The translations under genes and the position numbers were made by a program. The notes under the pieces are model-generated. The model was not told the DNA's origin and ran no database searches. It saw only the letters and a program-made list of their open reading frames with translations. A stretch of 64,000 nucleotides of DNA from Dipylidium caninum (taxonomy: Eukaryota; Platyhelminthes; Cestoda; Cyclophyllidea; Dipylidiidae). Below are positions 11,235 to 22,193 of this stretch, in pieces; the stretch's first letter is position 1, and every line of letters starts with the position of its first letter. The stretch is from the NCBI GenBank assembly GCA_017562135.1, contig QEYB01001208.1:682001-746000 (forward strand). Reading direction: 5' to 3'.

Positions 11235-13755
11235 CTACTCTGATAGTTTTATCCCTCTTCGTATTTCCAAGTGCCTAAGGTAAGTACATTCAGTACAGAG
11301 CCGCAGAAGTTCCGTTTCTCTAGGGAAAATTTCGTTTTACATAAGAATCAACTAACTTACGTTATCGTAGTGCAGTACGAGACTTTCAAGACCCGCAAGA
11401 AGGGGCAGTTGTTCCAGACGGCCCTCAGGACGGCGTCTGTGATCTAACAAAGGAGCCTTGAGTACGTGAACTTACCGCTCTCACGCCGCTCACGTCTAGC
11501 CTTTGAATGCGGTGGCAGTGGGTGACTGCCACTGTGATGCCTCGGGTTGTAATATGCTTAAGTGGGTAGTGTGAAACCGGTTCCTCTTACTCGACATCCG
11601 GCGAGGTGAAGGGCTTCCATCCCCCCCACCTTGACTGCCATCCTGGCCAAGCCGCCGCCGGTAATGCGCTGACAGTCGGAAATATTTATGCTATTCAGCC
11701 GCGGCATCCTTGCGCACCCTCCCAAGGTCTTCGAGAAAGTAGGAGTAGGAATTGGGAAGGCATTTTAAGTCGTTTATAAAAACCCTAGTTTGCCCCAGCC
11801 GGGGAAGCTTTCGATGTCCTGGTACTTTTGGGCGCGTTGAAGCATGTTAGAGAAATATTCGAACTCGGAGTGACTTTATACGCTCTCGCATGGACTCAAA
11901 CGTCAGTCAGGTAGCGGAGGTGCCTGTGAAGGAGAATGCGTGTGGCCATAGACCACGGTCGCTCTACTTTTGTGAACCACGGTCATGTTAATCGACATCG
12001 CATCGTTAGCAATTTACTAACTTCGAGGATTTCCGGCCACCGACCTGAACTTGGGGGAATGCTTTTTTTTAACACCCAACATTAAAAAGACAAAAAATGT
12101 GTCGGGAAGTGAGGACATAAGTAGCCCTGATTGCGATACGTTCCGGTTTAACACCATTTCAATCAAATTTCGGCCTAATCTCAATTGAAAGGGTCAAGTG
12201 TCCACTGCACAATGGTGACTCGATATGGAAAAGCACAGACTCGGAGTATGTTTAAATCCTCGTGAGAGTTGTACCTCAGGTAAGTATGATTTTGGTTGGC
12301 TCGCCTGACGCAGTGATTAGTCGTTTTGATTGAAACCTAGTTACAAAATAAACTTTACTTTTGCCAGTGTCGCAGCGTCAAAAATTCGCGCTTTGTTCAA
12401 TGAGGCGCGGGAATTCTTAATCAGGAAAAAGCTACGCATAAGAAAATCTACTTATACGTGCATGCACCTTGTCACTCAGCCGCGTCCTCGAGATGTTGAG
12501 CCAGCGCAGACTGCGGACAATTCCCGTTCCGCTGAGAGCGTCGTCAGTTAAAGCGGAACACCCCTCGAGGCTCAGGTGGGACAAATTTGACAGTCTTGGC
12601 TACGTGTGCGGTGAACAGATGTCACTCACTTGTTCACAAGAGCGGAGACTCCCGCATCCGTGATTTGATAGCAGTAGGCTAAATAGAGCTCGCGAAGCCT
12701 GTCACAAAAGTTTGACTCACACATCGACTTGAGAAATTTGTCCGTCAAACAGTATAAATGTGATAAATTGAGACTCTGCAGATTCTCCAGTTTCAATACT
12801 TTTTGGACCGTCCGGTCGTCAACCTAAACCCGCATACCGGTTGCACAAGGCCTTACGTTAGGGCAATTAATAAGTGTTAATTTTGTCAAACTCCCCGAGT
12901 GTCGATGGTTGAACGTGAAATCTTCCAGTTGGCTATCACCGCAAATACGCAGACTCATCAGTTCTTCGCTGCAAAAATTGATTGTTGAAGCTCCATTTTT
13001 GACTTGTCCCGAAGGCATAAATATCTGTTTTCGAGGCACTACGACGTCTGTCGGTGTTTTGCGATGCCCCCAGTCTAGGCTTTCCAAGGTACTTCGTGAG
13101 GCAATCACCTTCATTTGTCAGTGAGCTCAAAAAGTCATTGCACTCACCGTCAACACTTTGTGGGTTAATTGGGGCAAATCATTCAGCACCCACTGCCTAA
13201 TACCGCCCATGGCCCACGCAAATGCTGTCAAACCGAGCGATGTTACCTGAAGTGGGTAATGCTGAGAAAGGGAGGGGAAAGGTACTCCTGAACATCCAGA
13301 GAGATCGACGTAATGCAGCGAGGAGACTGTTTGAGATCCGCCAAAAAAACTTAAACCAATGTCGGTAATGGACGTGCAATCGGCCACTGAGAGCCATGCA
13401 AGTTTGTTTGCACATCTAAATTATAAACTTTAGTCCCGTCAAGATGAGGCATACTGTGTGAGCACGTAGAGAGATTTGTCCGTTATCGGCGTGCAGGAAC
13501 AATCAACTTTAACGAGTGTTGGACAGCCACGTAGAAGCCGACTAATAATCGTATCCTAGTGATGACATACACTTGTGAAAATGTGGACCTACAGTGACGC
13601 TAGGGCAGTTGGCGACACTGACAATTTGGAGGTTTTCGCAAGAAGCGAGGGCCTCGAGTCCCGTTGAAGTTAGTAAAGAACAATTGGCTACGCAGATCTC
13701 CCTTATTTTATATTTGCGTTGATGAAGTAATCTCAAGAAAAGTGGGTCAGTAGCG
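11235..13755 (-). CDS. FBXL13: FBXL13/DRC6-like leucine-rich-repeat protein, 5' end missing
   Basis: Exons read from high to low coordinate: 13593-13755, 13455-13555, 13148-13415, 12857-13108, 12630-12823, 12468-12594, then (one exon unresolved) 11591-11728, 11476-11556, 11361-11443 and 11235-11319 with a TAG stop. The translation is a run of cysteine-containing LRRs. Examples are LAWLSVADCTSITDIGL, HYVDLSGC, WVLNDLPQLT, LRELYLAYCYQITDAGV and LHLAGC. The last is IQRLDVSGV, followed by LRVLKVSYC. Order and spacing follow human FBXL13 almost without gaps, including the VLNDLPQLT block (human TINDMPTLT). FBXL13 is dynein regulatory complex subunit 6, a nexin-link component of motile axonemes, and also carries an F-box. 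No F-box exon was found in the window, but exon 13593-13755 starts mid-codon, so upstream exons exist. Between 11729 and 12467 one LRR exon of about 80 nt is expected but not resolved. Nearly all introns are 32-41 nt. Confidence 0.8.
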
Positions 13756-15403
13756 CTAAAAAATGGGTAACATATCAGGACATTACGAACATTTGATTGA
13801 AGTAAAATGAAGATACTTTACTAGAGTGTTGCATTCGCCGTCAGTCATTAGACTTGCAATTAACTAACCACACACTATTTTCAGAGTATGGGCCACGATA
13901 ATAAGGTTCCACACGGAATACAATGCCGGGAAAATAGTTGTGAGTATTTGGCTGTATCGTGACAAATAAATCATTAAGGTGAAGAAAGCATGAAATAGGT
14001 CAAAATGTATTCGTTTTGTCATTACGGCAAAACAATAAAAAGCGATGCAAAAAGGAGACTTTAGGAAAGTACTCAATTGCTCAAAGGATTAAAACCCAAG
14101 CTAAACCATTCAACCGTGATATTATCAACTGTAGATGTTCAGTTAACTAGAGTTATAAGTAAAAGAGATGTATCGCGCGCTATAAGGTTATCGTTCGAAA
14201 TAGGTAAATACTTAAACTTCAATAGAGAAAATTTGTTGAATATAATTGCCGTACCACCTCGAGATTTGAGAAATATCAAGTTTGCTCGAGGCAGCATTCA
14301 AGTTGACGGCCACTTTCCACGCGCGACTCACGAGGGCGCATCTTGCAAAGTCGAGGGGGGTCAAGTAGGCGAATACCTATGGGGGAAGTGTGGCCACCAA
14401 CTACTTGGCGTCTACCTTTCTTTGAACCAACGCTGGCAATTCGGTGAACCAGTCCCTCCGCCAGCACTGAAGGCCTCTGCCAGACCGCTAAAAAATTTAT
14501 CAAGACATCTTTCAACTGTTCGATGCTTCTTTTCTTGAGAAAGCCATAAACTTACTCGATCTTCAGCGCGTTGAGGTTTTAGCAACTGAGTTGAGGCGTT
14601 CAGTTTAACACTCTGTGTCGTTTGTCTCGTACATCCGAGTACTACTGCGAGCTCAAAAAGCGGAAGTGAATCGGTGAGAGACTTCTTAAATGCGAAATCA
14701 CAGTAATCAACACTACAATACTAAGAAAATCAGGTTTGATAAATAAACACTCCTCTAAGTTTAAGTTTTGTTTCCTTATTGCTACGCATGTAATCGTTGC
14801 TTGGGGATAATATCGCTTTGAATCCCACTCACCTCGAGTTGTTCCTTTGCTCGGTTGAACGTGTTCTCTCCAAAGAGTTAAAATTTTTTGCATTATTTTC
14901 CGTTTATAGATGAGTGTAACTGTTGAAAGAAGGACATTTGGTGGTGCATTCTCATTTGTTCCCATAACAAAGCATTTCCACTTTCTTGGGATAAAAGACA
15001 GTTATTTAATATATTTTTTTCTTATAGTATATAATGCTTCCGAATCTACCTTAAATGTTTCATCAAAACACATTTTCTCGAAAATTCTTGTGCCCTCTTC
15101 ATTTTCTTTGAGTCGGCCGGTGAGTCAAGGTATTGGAGCTTTCATACGAAAGGATGGAGCATATAATCTCAAAAAGCGTTGAAAAGCTTCAAATTCATCA
15201 TATGTCCTCCATAATTTTATTTGCCGTTTAGGACCGGGATTTAAACCAGTTTTACAATGGATATGCAACAGTTAGAAATGAGCGACTAATTTGGCAAACT
15301 GGGGAGTCATTGAATTGCCATGAATCAAATAAGTACTAAGTTGGCGCAATCCATCCTTTTTTTGATATCAACCCCAATGCCTATGAAGTACGAGTCGTCA
15401 AAA
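13756..15403. other. Stretch with no firm gene
   Basis: The missing 5' exons of the FBXL13-like gene should lie here or further right, but no F-box could be read. A + strand segment at about 14490-14607 ends in a short reading (FLEKAINLLDLQRVEVL, then a stop). It looks coding and resembles the N-terminal half of ZSWIM7, but no SWIM zinc motif follows. Frames at 14077-14538 and 14910-15182 have no recognisable content. Confidence 0.3.
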
Positions 15404-16103
15404 TCAGTGGGTAGTTACGCTGGCGGCCGACTTACTGCGAGGCCGTGATGGTCGGAGGGCGCGCTGGGCCCCACGGTGGGGGGACGCATGTGTTTGGGGA
15501 TGAGGACAGTCCTGAATGCGGTGGATCAAGTGTATTAAGTTATCTAAATACCCGTTGATGTGGGAGAAGGGGAGTGTGGAAAGGACCTTCAGGCTTTCCT
15601 TCATCCACTCACGAGGTTCTGGCGGAAGCAGGACACAGAGACCGCCCAACAGCGCCTGCAGAAAATTGAAGCGGCTCCCTTGAAGTTAGAGGGATTTCTC
15701 CCTAACCATCGTGAATGCGATAGGCTAAATTGGGAATGCTCGGAACAGAGGTCACCTCGTACTCGGAAACGCCTTCTCCAGATTTTACGTTCAATTACCC
15801 TAACTTATTGAATTTGGATAGAAATATTGGTGAAGTGATACAGTTACAGCGATTTTATAAATATATTATTTGAAATCTTGCGGAGTATCCAATTTCTTGC
15901 CACCTCTACGACAAAAAATTTATATTGGCTAAAGTATGGTAGGGTTTGAGAGGATGACAATAGGGAATAAAGGTGGAAACGTACCTCGAAAATCTTCATT
16001 ATATTGTGACGCCGGAGGTATTCTTCCAAGACCGCCCTTTCACGATCCTCAAAATTTGCCAGAGGGTTAATTCTCGCCTGAAGGATGAATTTACGGGAGA
16101 GTC
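15404..16103 (-). CDS. Putative RIIa/DPY30-like docking-domain protein, 3' part
   Basis: Two - strand exons are supported, 15985-16103 and 15404-15655 (stop), joined in phase 0 across a 329-nt intron. The acceptor at 16103 leaves a split codon, so a 5' exon is missing. The join creates a helix-turn-helix segment: EEYLRRHNIMKIFEALL, a hydrophobic helix, then PPEPREWMKESLKVL. The pattern (YL..H.I...F..LL, then about 10 residues, then P..P.E.....L) is that of the small RIIa/DPY30-type dimerisation-docking helices of several ciliary proteins, for example the N-terminus of EFCAB10. After IHRIQDC the tail turns basic and Ser/Arg-rich. I do not recognise an orthologue. An axonemal role is inferred from the domain type and from the neighbours AK8 and the FBXL13-like gene. 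Confidence 0.45.
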
Positions 16104-17036
16104 CTAACATTAACAAGTCTCATGGGAGTATAGAAAATTCTAATTGGCAATTGAGTAATTTAAAAACATCAGCCTCGTAATCTGACAGTTCCTTTCGGCA
16201 TGAGAAGTTTGGCGGAACCCCTGATACGCACTTGTCTTTTTTCTAAGTCTGATTTGTTGGTAAATTCGGCCAAAGAGGAACACAATTCATCGACAAGACT
16301 TTCGGCTTATGCAAATATAACGCGGAAAAGCACGATCGGTCACAGTTGTTAGCCTCTGTTAACGAATATACCTTGCGTTGATGTCTTGCATGGGATCTGC
16401 AGCTTGCTCACTTAGCACTACAAATCAGCCTCCGCACTGCGTCAAGGTCTGAGCGGTACGCTTCTCTGCATTCCTATAGACACCCTAAATATTACAGGAG
16501 GCTCAGACATGTCACCCCATTAGTTTGACAAATAAAAGTGTCACGAAGTGGGAAGAATTCACTCAATGAACAGGCGCCATGGGCAACAAATAGTCCGCCA
16601 GCAGCATCATACGTTGACAAGTGAGCAACGAACACGTCGTCTGCAGCTTTCCTCTGCTGTCGTGCTGTCATTGTGGGCATCATTTACACCCGAATGACCG
16701 GTTTTGCTGCATTAGCCTCCTCCCAATGATTTCACTAATTATACACCGCGTAAAAGATGTGATAACCAGAGTGAATTTAGTGAAGCGCAGAGAGTAACTT
16801 TGATTGATGATCGCAGATTCAAGAGAATTCACACCACAAATGATCGCCTTCAGATAAATGTCCCTAACTTTAGGCGTCTAAAGAAGTAGCACACTGCTAT
16901 GTACGTAAAAAGGAGTTTAAAATGGGTGCGAGACAGCTTTAGGTGTTCTTTGGTGAACTGGTATGGCGACAAGTGTGAAGTGCGGCCAGCAGTCAGAAAG
17001 AAGGCGAATAATAAGGGTGAAATGAATTTTATTTAT
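16104..17036. other. Intergenic, with possible 5' exon of the docking-domain gene
   Basis: The start of the docking-domain gene should be here. A - strand frame at 16492-16683 is a weak candidate, but no splice link to 16103 can be shown. The AK8 3' end abuts the right edge. Confidence 0.3.
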
Positions 17037-17037
17037 T
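17028..17037 (-). terminator. AK8 polyadenylation signal overlapping the stop codon
   Basis: On the - strand the AK8 stop TAA (17037-17039) runs directly into ATAAATAAAA. AATAAA hexamers occupy 17032-17037 and 17028-17033. If used, the 3' UTR would be only a few tens of bases long. Confidence 0.5.
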
Positions 17038-19886
17038 TAGATTGTCTTTTCCTTTTTGTTTGGGTAAACTGGACGCGGCATTTTGTTGACGACCAGGAAC
17101 TCAACCTGTTCGAAAACCGTCTCCTCATCTCTGTCCGCATTTACGTTGAGCGCCAAATCGCCGTAGTAGTCGGCAAGTTCGTCACGGTGCCCTGCATACC
17201 GTGTCAGCTTGAGGCTCACCTCACATTCGGCCATTCCTGGCGGGCGTCCGCCCCGACCCGGCACGGGCTCCACTCGCGGTACCGGCAGCAGGGTCGGGGA
17301 CGGGGGGCAAAGCTTGTATCTCTCGCCCGTCACAGTATCTACCCGACGTAAGTTCAAACGCGCAGCAGCGTCTGTATGGCAAATATTGAGGAAGATTACA
17401 CGGTTTGGTGTTAAGTCAGCCTCTTCAAGGATCTGTGCCTGCAAACGCGTCCGCGGGTAACCGAAAAGCACCCATCCCTTTAGGGTGCAGTCCACTTCCG
17501 AGAGACGCGATTTGAGAAGTTGAATCACCATCTCGTCGGGAACTAGAAGCAATGAAGGTCAAGTAACCCCATAGAAAATTTTATTTCTACACTGGTTTGG
17601 TTGCTTTTGGGTAACAAGAATGAAGGCACTATATGGAGGTCATTCAGCACTAATAAATATTTAAGTCCACAGGATATGAACAGTTAAAGCCATGCTCATC
17701 TTGACCTTCTCTTCTCATGGGAGACCGGGGTCACTACTTCATTTGCCAAGGCAACACCCGATTAATCTCTAATGATTCAACATCAGACAACCCTTTTGCC
17801 TGTTTAGACCGTCAAGTGATGTTGGAGTGCATAACAAGTTCCATGATGTAGTGTAAACCTCTTACTTTGTTTAAATAACAATGCGAGAACATTGTACACG
17901 GCTATATTAAACTCTTTGTATAGAAAAATTTCAAGTCCTACAGGTGTCCAGTTTTTAGTGATACTTGGTAATGGCCTGGCGAAAGATCATGCGATTCTAG
18001 GGGAATTAATAAGAACCGAAGAAAGCTTGCCCCAGCTATTAACACCTTTGGTGAAAAAAGTGTCAATAAATTTTTTTAGTGGAAAAACTTAAGACAGTGA
18101 AAAATCACGGATGCAGATCTTTATAACGCACTTAATACCTAAAAAATTCATTGCTTATTGATTCTAACTGCCACTACCAAGAATCCAAAAATGCCGTCGC
18201 ATAATGGAATTTTAGAATAAACACTCCGCGTTGAAATATATTCTAGAGAGAGTTTCAATGGAGACATCCTTCGTTACGTTACAACCCACCGCCTTTATGA
18301 GTTTTAGACACGCAGTTTCAATATTCTACGTTCTACACAATGTCACTTTCACCTGAGCTTCGAGCATCGGCATATATCTTCATCGCTTTGCCAAGTTTTG
18401 TCTCCCTTAACACCTCCCTACGGACAAGAGTGCCACAGTGAACAGGCACGAGGTCGTATCGTTTAAAGAGTTTGTCGGCGACTGTTTTGCGACCCGATCC
18501 CGAGAAGCCAAGAAGGAGGACACGGGGAGTCCACATGCTTGGGTTACGAGGTGGTCGAGATAGGTGGCAGATAGCCAAGGTGTAGATATCCGACAGTGGT
18601 TGGTCGGCCCGAAGGTTCACGATGATGTCTTTGTACATTTGACCAATTGCGATGAACTGGTGCCTATACTCTGCGATGCGACAGTCTATGTCGGAGTTAT
18701 CACCTGCCGGTACTAGACGACTTTCAACTTCGGGGTCCGAAGGCGGATTATACAGTCTATGGTAGGTGTCTAAAAGACGTGATTACGTACCAGTGAACTC
18801 TGGTAATAATATGGCCTGAAATTTCATCCAAAACTGTTGGCTTCATAAAACTTCTAAAGTTACCATTAAATCAATGCTAAATAACAAAAAATCCCTACTA
18901 AAGTGTGATAATTATAGCCTCGCTGATCACCAATTAATTAACGTAAAAAGCACCTCAAACCTGCACCGAATATGTTGAATAAGTGTCACCGTTAAGCAAA
19001 AGGGATGGTACTCAACCAACTATAATTTACATGATTAATTTCATAACACAATAAAATCATAAAAGCAGAGGTACGAATTTGAGAGCAAAGTCGGGAGATT
19101 AGCACACAAGAAGAACCAGATATCATTTGATGCCGTCACTTTTGGTCAACCAAAAACAGCAAGGGTAATTAACTGCTCAAAAGCCCAAAAAGATTTAAAC
19201 TTAGACAAAAGCATAAGCTAACTTCAAGATAGATGTAATTAATACAAGAAGACGTGCCTTTAGTAAGACTGTCAACAAGTTTTCCATGAGATCGAACTTT
19301 GAGAACTTCATCAGAAGGCATCTAAAACAACTGAAGTAGCACTCAGTTAGAATATAACACTACCTACTGACTTTTTCTGGAAATATTCCAAATATTTGAA
19401 GAGCCCTCCCTTCCTCCTCAGTTACCGGAAAGCCCGTTAGGACGTAGCCATTTTTTTCGCAATCCTCACACGCAAACCGCTTTCTTAAGTAGTCTGCGTA
19501 GAATATCGACCCTTCACTATTTTGTCTGGTGAGATTGTTTTCGGCGGCTTGTCTTAGTTCTCTCACGGGGATGTGTATACAGTTCAATTTACGCGCCACA
19601 TGGTTCCCAAGCGTATGCTTTCCAGCGCAAGGAGGTCCAAGGATAAAAATCGAGGGTTCTACAATTCATAATTATAAGTAGTGTTTACTGTTAACAGATT
19701 CGTGCTTGAGGACTTCAATAAGGAACGTTAAGGGATCGGGCGGCCTCCAAATTATAAGGCGCTTTAGCAGATCCTTTAGAATTATTTATAAATGATTGTA
19801 ACCTTCTGTATATCAAAAATCTGATGTTTGTTAGCGTACTCCACAAACTGGGGAGGAATGCGTATAGGCCTGTCCAGTTTGTCCAT
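17037..19886 (-). CDS. AK8: Adenylate kinase 8 (AK8), complete
   Basis: Six exons from high to low: 19803-19886, 19689-19773, 19372-19658, 19258-19321, 18353-18769 and 17037-17542. Phases agree throughout and give 480 residues against 479 in human AK8. The start is placed at 19886 because MDKLDRPIRIPPQF matches the human N-terminus and an in-frame stop lies just upstream. AK8 is a two-domain nucleotide kinase of motile cilia that interconverts adenine nucleotides. Domain 1 has an intact P-loop (GPPCAGKHT, about residues 64-72). Its lid motif, GKRIDP in human, is GKLVDS, so the Arg is lost. Domain 2 has GFSGSGRKT at about 261-269, with Arg where the P-loop Lys should be. It keeps GYPR and the lid LRRVDTVTGERY. 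Introns are 29, 30, 50, 488 and 810 nt. The fourth has a GC donor. The 3' UTR is very short. The 19321/19372 junction is the least certain one. Confidence 0.93.
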
Positions 19887-21265
19887 TTATAAAGTTTTGG
19901 GAACGTTGCCATAACGCAGGACGCTAAACTCGTCCTTGGGAATGAAACGAAATAATTTTAATTCTGAGCTCCTTGTTGGCTTTTAACATGAAGTGAAGTT
20001 GTAATTTATAAAATACGCAATTTAAGATCATTATTTTAGTGTTTCATTAAAGTATTAATACTAACATGCATTTTATGTCTGAGGTTTCCTAACTAAGGAG
20101 GCCATTGTAATAGCTTGAAGTGTCCTTTTTGTTGCGCCAAATCAAAATTAGTAAATCTATTCCGTTTCTGCAGAGGGTGAGGGACCATGTTAAACAATAA
20201 ATAAGCCCCTTATTTGAGTCGAACTTATGGCTCGAGTCGAGTTTACGGTTCTCAATTCCGCATAGCATATTAGCCGCTATTGCTCGATAATAAAATACAT
20301 TGCTTAACTGATTGCATGGATAATTCGGTATCAAAGACATTAAACCCACACCAAAACCTAGCAAATTGCTTCCTTCTCTAAACTCCGACCAAAGCTTCTC
20401 CAGCCACTAAGTGATTTTAGTCGTTGCGTCATTTAATGGAAGTATTTTCGAGGCGAAGAAAATATTCACTAAAAAAGGAAATGCCTAAAATCTATGGATA
20501 AAAATATAATTTTTGAGCATGGTACCGGTTCCAAGATATCGATGCAGCGTTACATGGGATGTCATGTTGTGAACGGTATCACACATCAGATTACAGTTAC
20601 CATCAGGTATGACTTAGATGGCGCTGCGTGCTCCTTAAAGAACTGTAAGCGGGGGAGGGGGAGTTGAATGGGGTGGAATAATATGCAGAGAAATGTGTTT
20701 TACATCCTTAACTTTACAGGAAATAGTTAGTAACTGTCATCACGTAGATAGGATATCGAAGAATAAAAAACACATCGCTTTTAAAATCATTTTTGATTAC
20801 AAGAAATCGGCGTTGGTGAAACACTGAGAATAAATGATAAACTGTGATCGAAAGTTGATGATGTTAAAGTCTGCAGTAGTAAAGGCAAGTTGTACGAACC
20901 TGTTGTTTTTGAGTTTCATTTAAACGTAGACATTCGGTTGGTGTTTGTCGGATCGCGAGTTGACCATCACCCATTGCCGATATTTCAGACGCCACTACAC
21001 GACAATATTTGTAATTTATTTATGCACTCAGCTTATTTGAAATAGAGAGTTGGTCTCCGCAACAGACAGGTAATGTATCAGTGAAAATTCACACAAATGC
21101 TGTAAGTAGCACTCGTATATGTTACGTTCCCCAATCGGCACCCGTTCTGACTCTGGACTCAGCTCAGCTCAGCTCCAATGAAGGCAAAATTGGTATCGCG
21201 AATTTTGTTAAACATCTGTTTTACGAAAATGTCAGATTGGACTAGCAACCACCTATAATAACATT
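19887..21265. other. AT-rich intergenic region upstream of AK8
   Basis: The AK8 promoter should be here. No exon is supported. A short direct repeat of CAGCT units (CTCAGCTCAGCTCAGCTCC) lies near 21160. Nothing else stands out. Confidence 0.4.
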
Positions 21266-22193
21266 GGGGCACTCCAAAACCTAGGTCTAATAGTCGAAAA
21301 TTGGAGAGGGATCCTCATCCCCTTTGATCAGTTGACACATCGCTACCAGCCAGGCAGATGGCCCTCCTTCATTTTCGTCTTCCCCTCTTCTTCCTCGCCT
21401 TCGTCTTCTTCCCCCACCCCCGTCGTCAACTGTGTTGGAGTGTGGAATCGAGCAGAAGGCCTACTAGAGCGCTCCATGTGTTGAGACTCTGCCTCTTGGA
21501 AACAGTGCGGATAACACACAAACGAGGCTTTCCTTCTGCCAGCTCATTCCGCAAATTGTGTGAACAAAGGCGACATGAATTGCTAGTGGATATCACAGGC
21601 GATAGTGGTGCTCAGTTCTCCCGTTCAGATGAAGATGTTTTAGAAAGCATGAGAATATAAATGGAAAATTTTCCCAAGTACTGGACTGATAAATGAGACT
21701 TAGGGAATTTGACGAGAATACACGTCGTCGAGTTGTAGGGAGAGTAACAGCTGCTTTGGCAGTGGAAAATTGGCTCGCCATAGTCGAATACCACCCTCGT
21801 CACTATCTGCGTGGAAGGCATCGAATGCGAAGAAGAAGTCGAGCTCTCGCACAGTGACGCCACAGAACCCGAAATACTCGATACTCGACTTCGAACTCCA
21901 CACTTGCGTGTCCTTGACACCACGGAGGAGGTACTTAAGTGTCGACTAACCACTCAAGCGTGTGTGCAAACGTGGGCAGTGGAAGCCAGTGTGGTAACTG
22001 GCTCCGAGACGTCGAGCGGAGTGGAGGCGATTCCACCTCATTGCAGAGGAGATGGGAGTGGCGGACTACGTTAAGTAGGTGCTGAGGCATTTCCCTTCAG
22101 GTGGGGGGTTTTCTCTATTGGGTAGGTTAGGGGACTCGAATGCGTGGGAGACTTGGAGAAGCAAATATCTACCGCCTTAAGCGTGGTGCAGTC
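21266..22193 (+). repeat. Dispersed repeat, copy A
   Basis: This 928-bp segment is closely similar, in the same orientation, to 50637-51576. The first 90 or so bases (GGGGCACTCC to CCAGCCAGGCA) are identical in both copies. The rest shows substitutions and small indels, and similarity ends at GTGGTGCAGTC. Both copies keep a + strand reading with a shared core (RRQLCWSVESSR, then ITHKRGFP, SSFRKLC and HELLVDITGD), but the middle has shifted frame between copies. No flanking target-site duplication or terminal inverted repeat is evident. A short retroelement or solo-LTR-like derivative is possible; cestode TRIM elements are one idea, unproven. Confidence 0.75.

Noticed and set aside
13800..13861. 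LRR-like reading (MTDGECNTL) just upstream of the first FBXL13-like exon
   Set aside because: Its donor phase does not match the next exon, and the FBXL13 alignment leaves no room for an extra repeat.
14077..14538. 153-codon + strand frame
   Set aside because: Composition is random, no domain, and it overlaps another short frame with better coding character.
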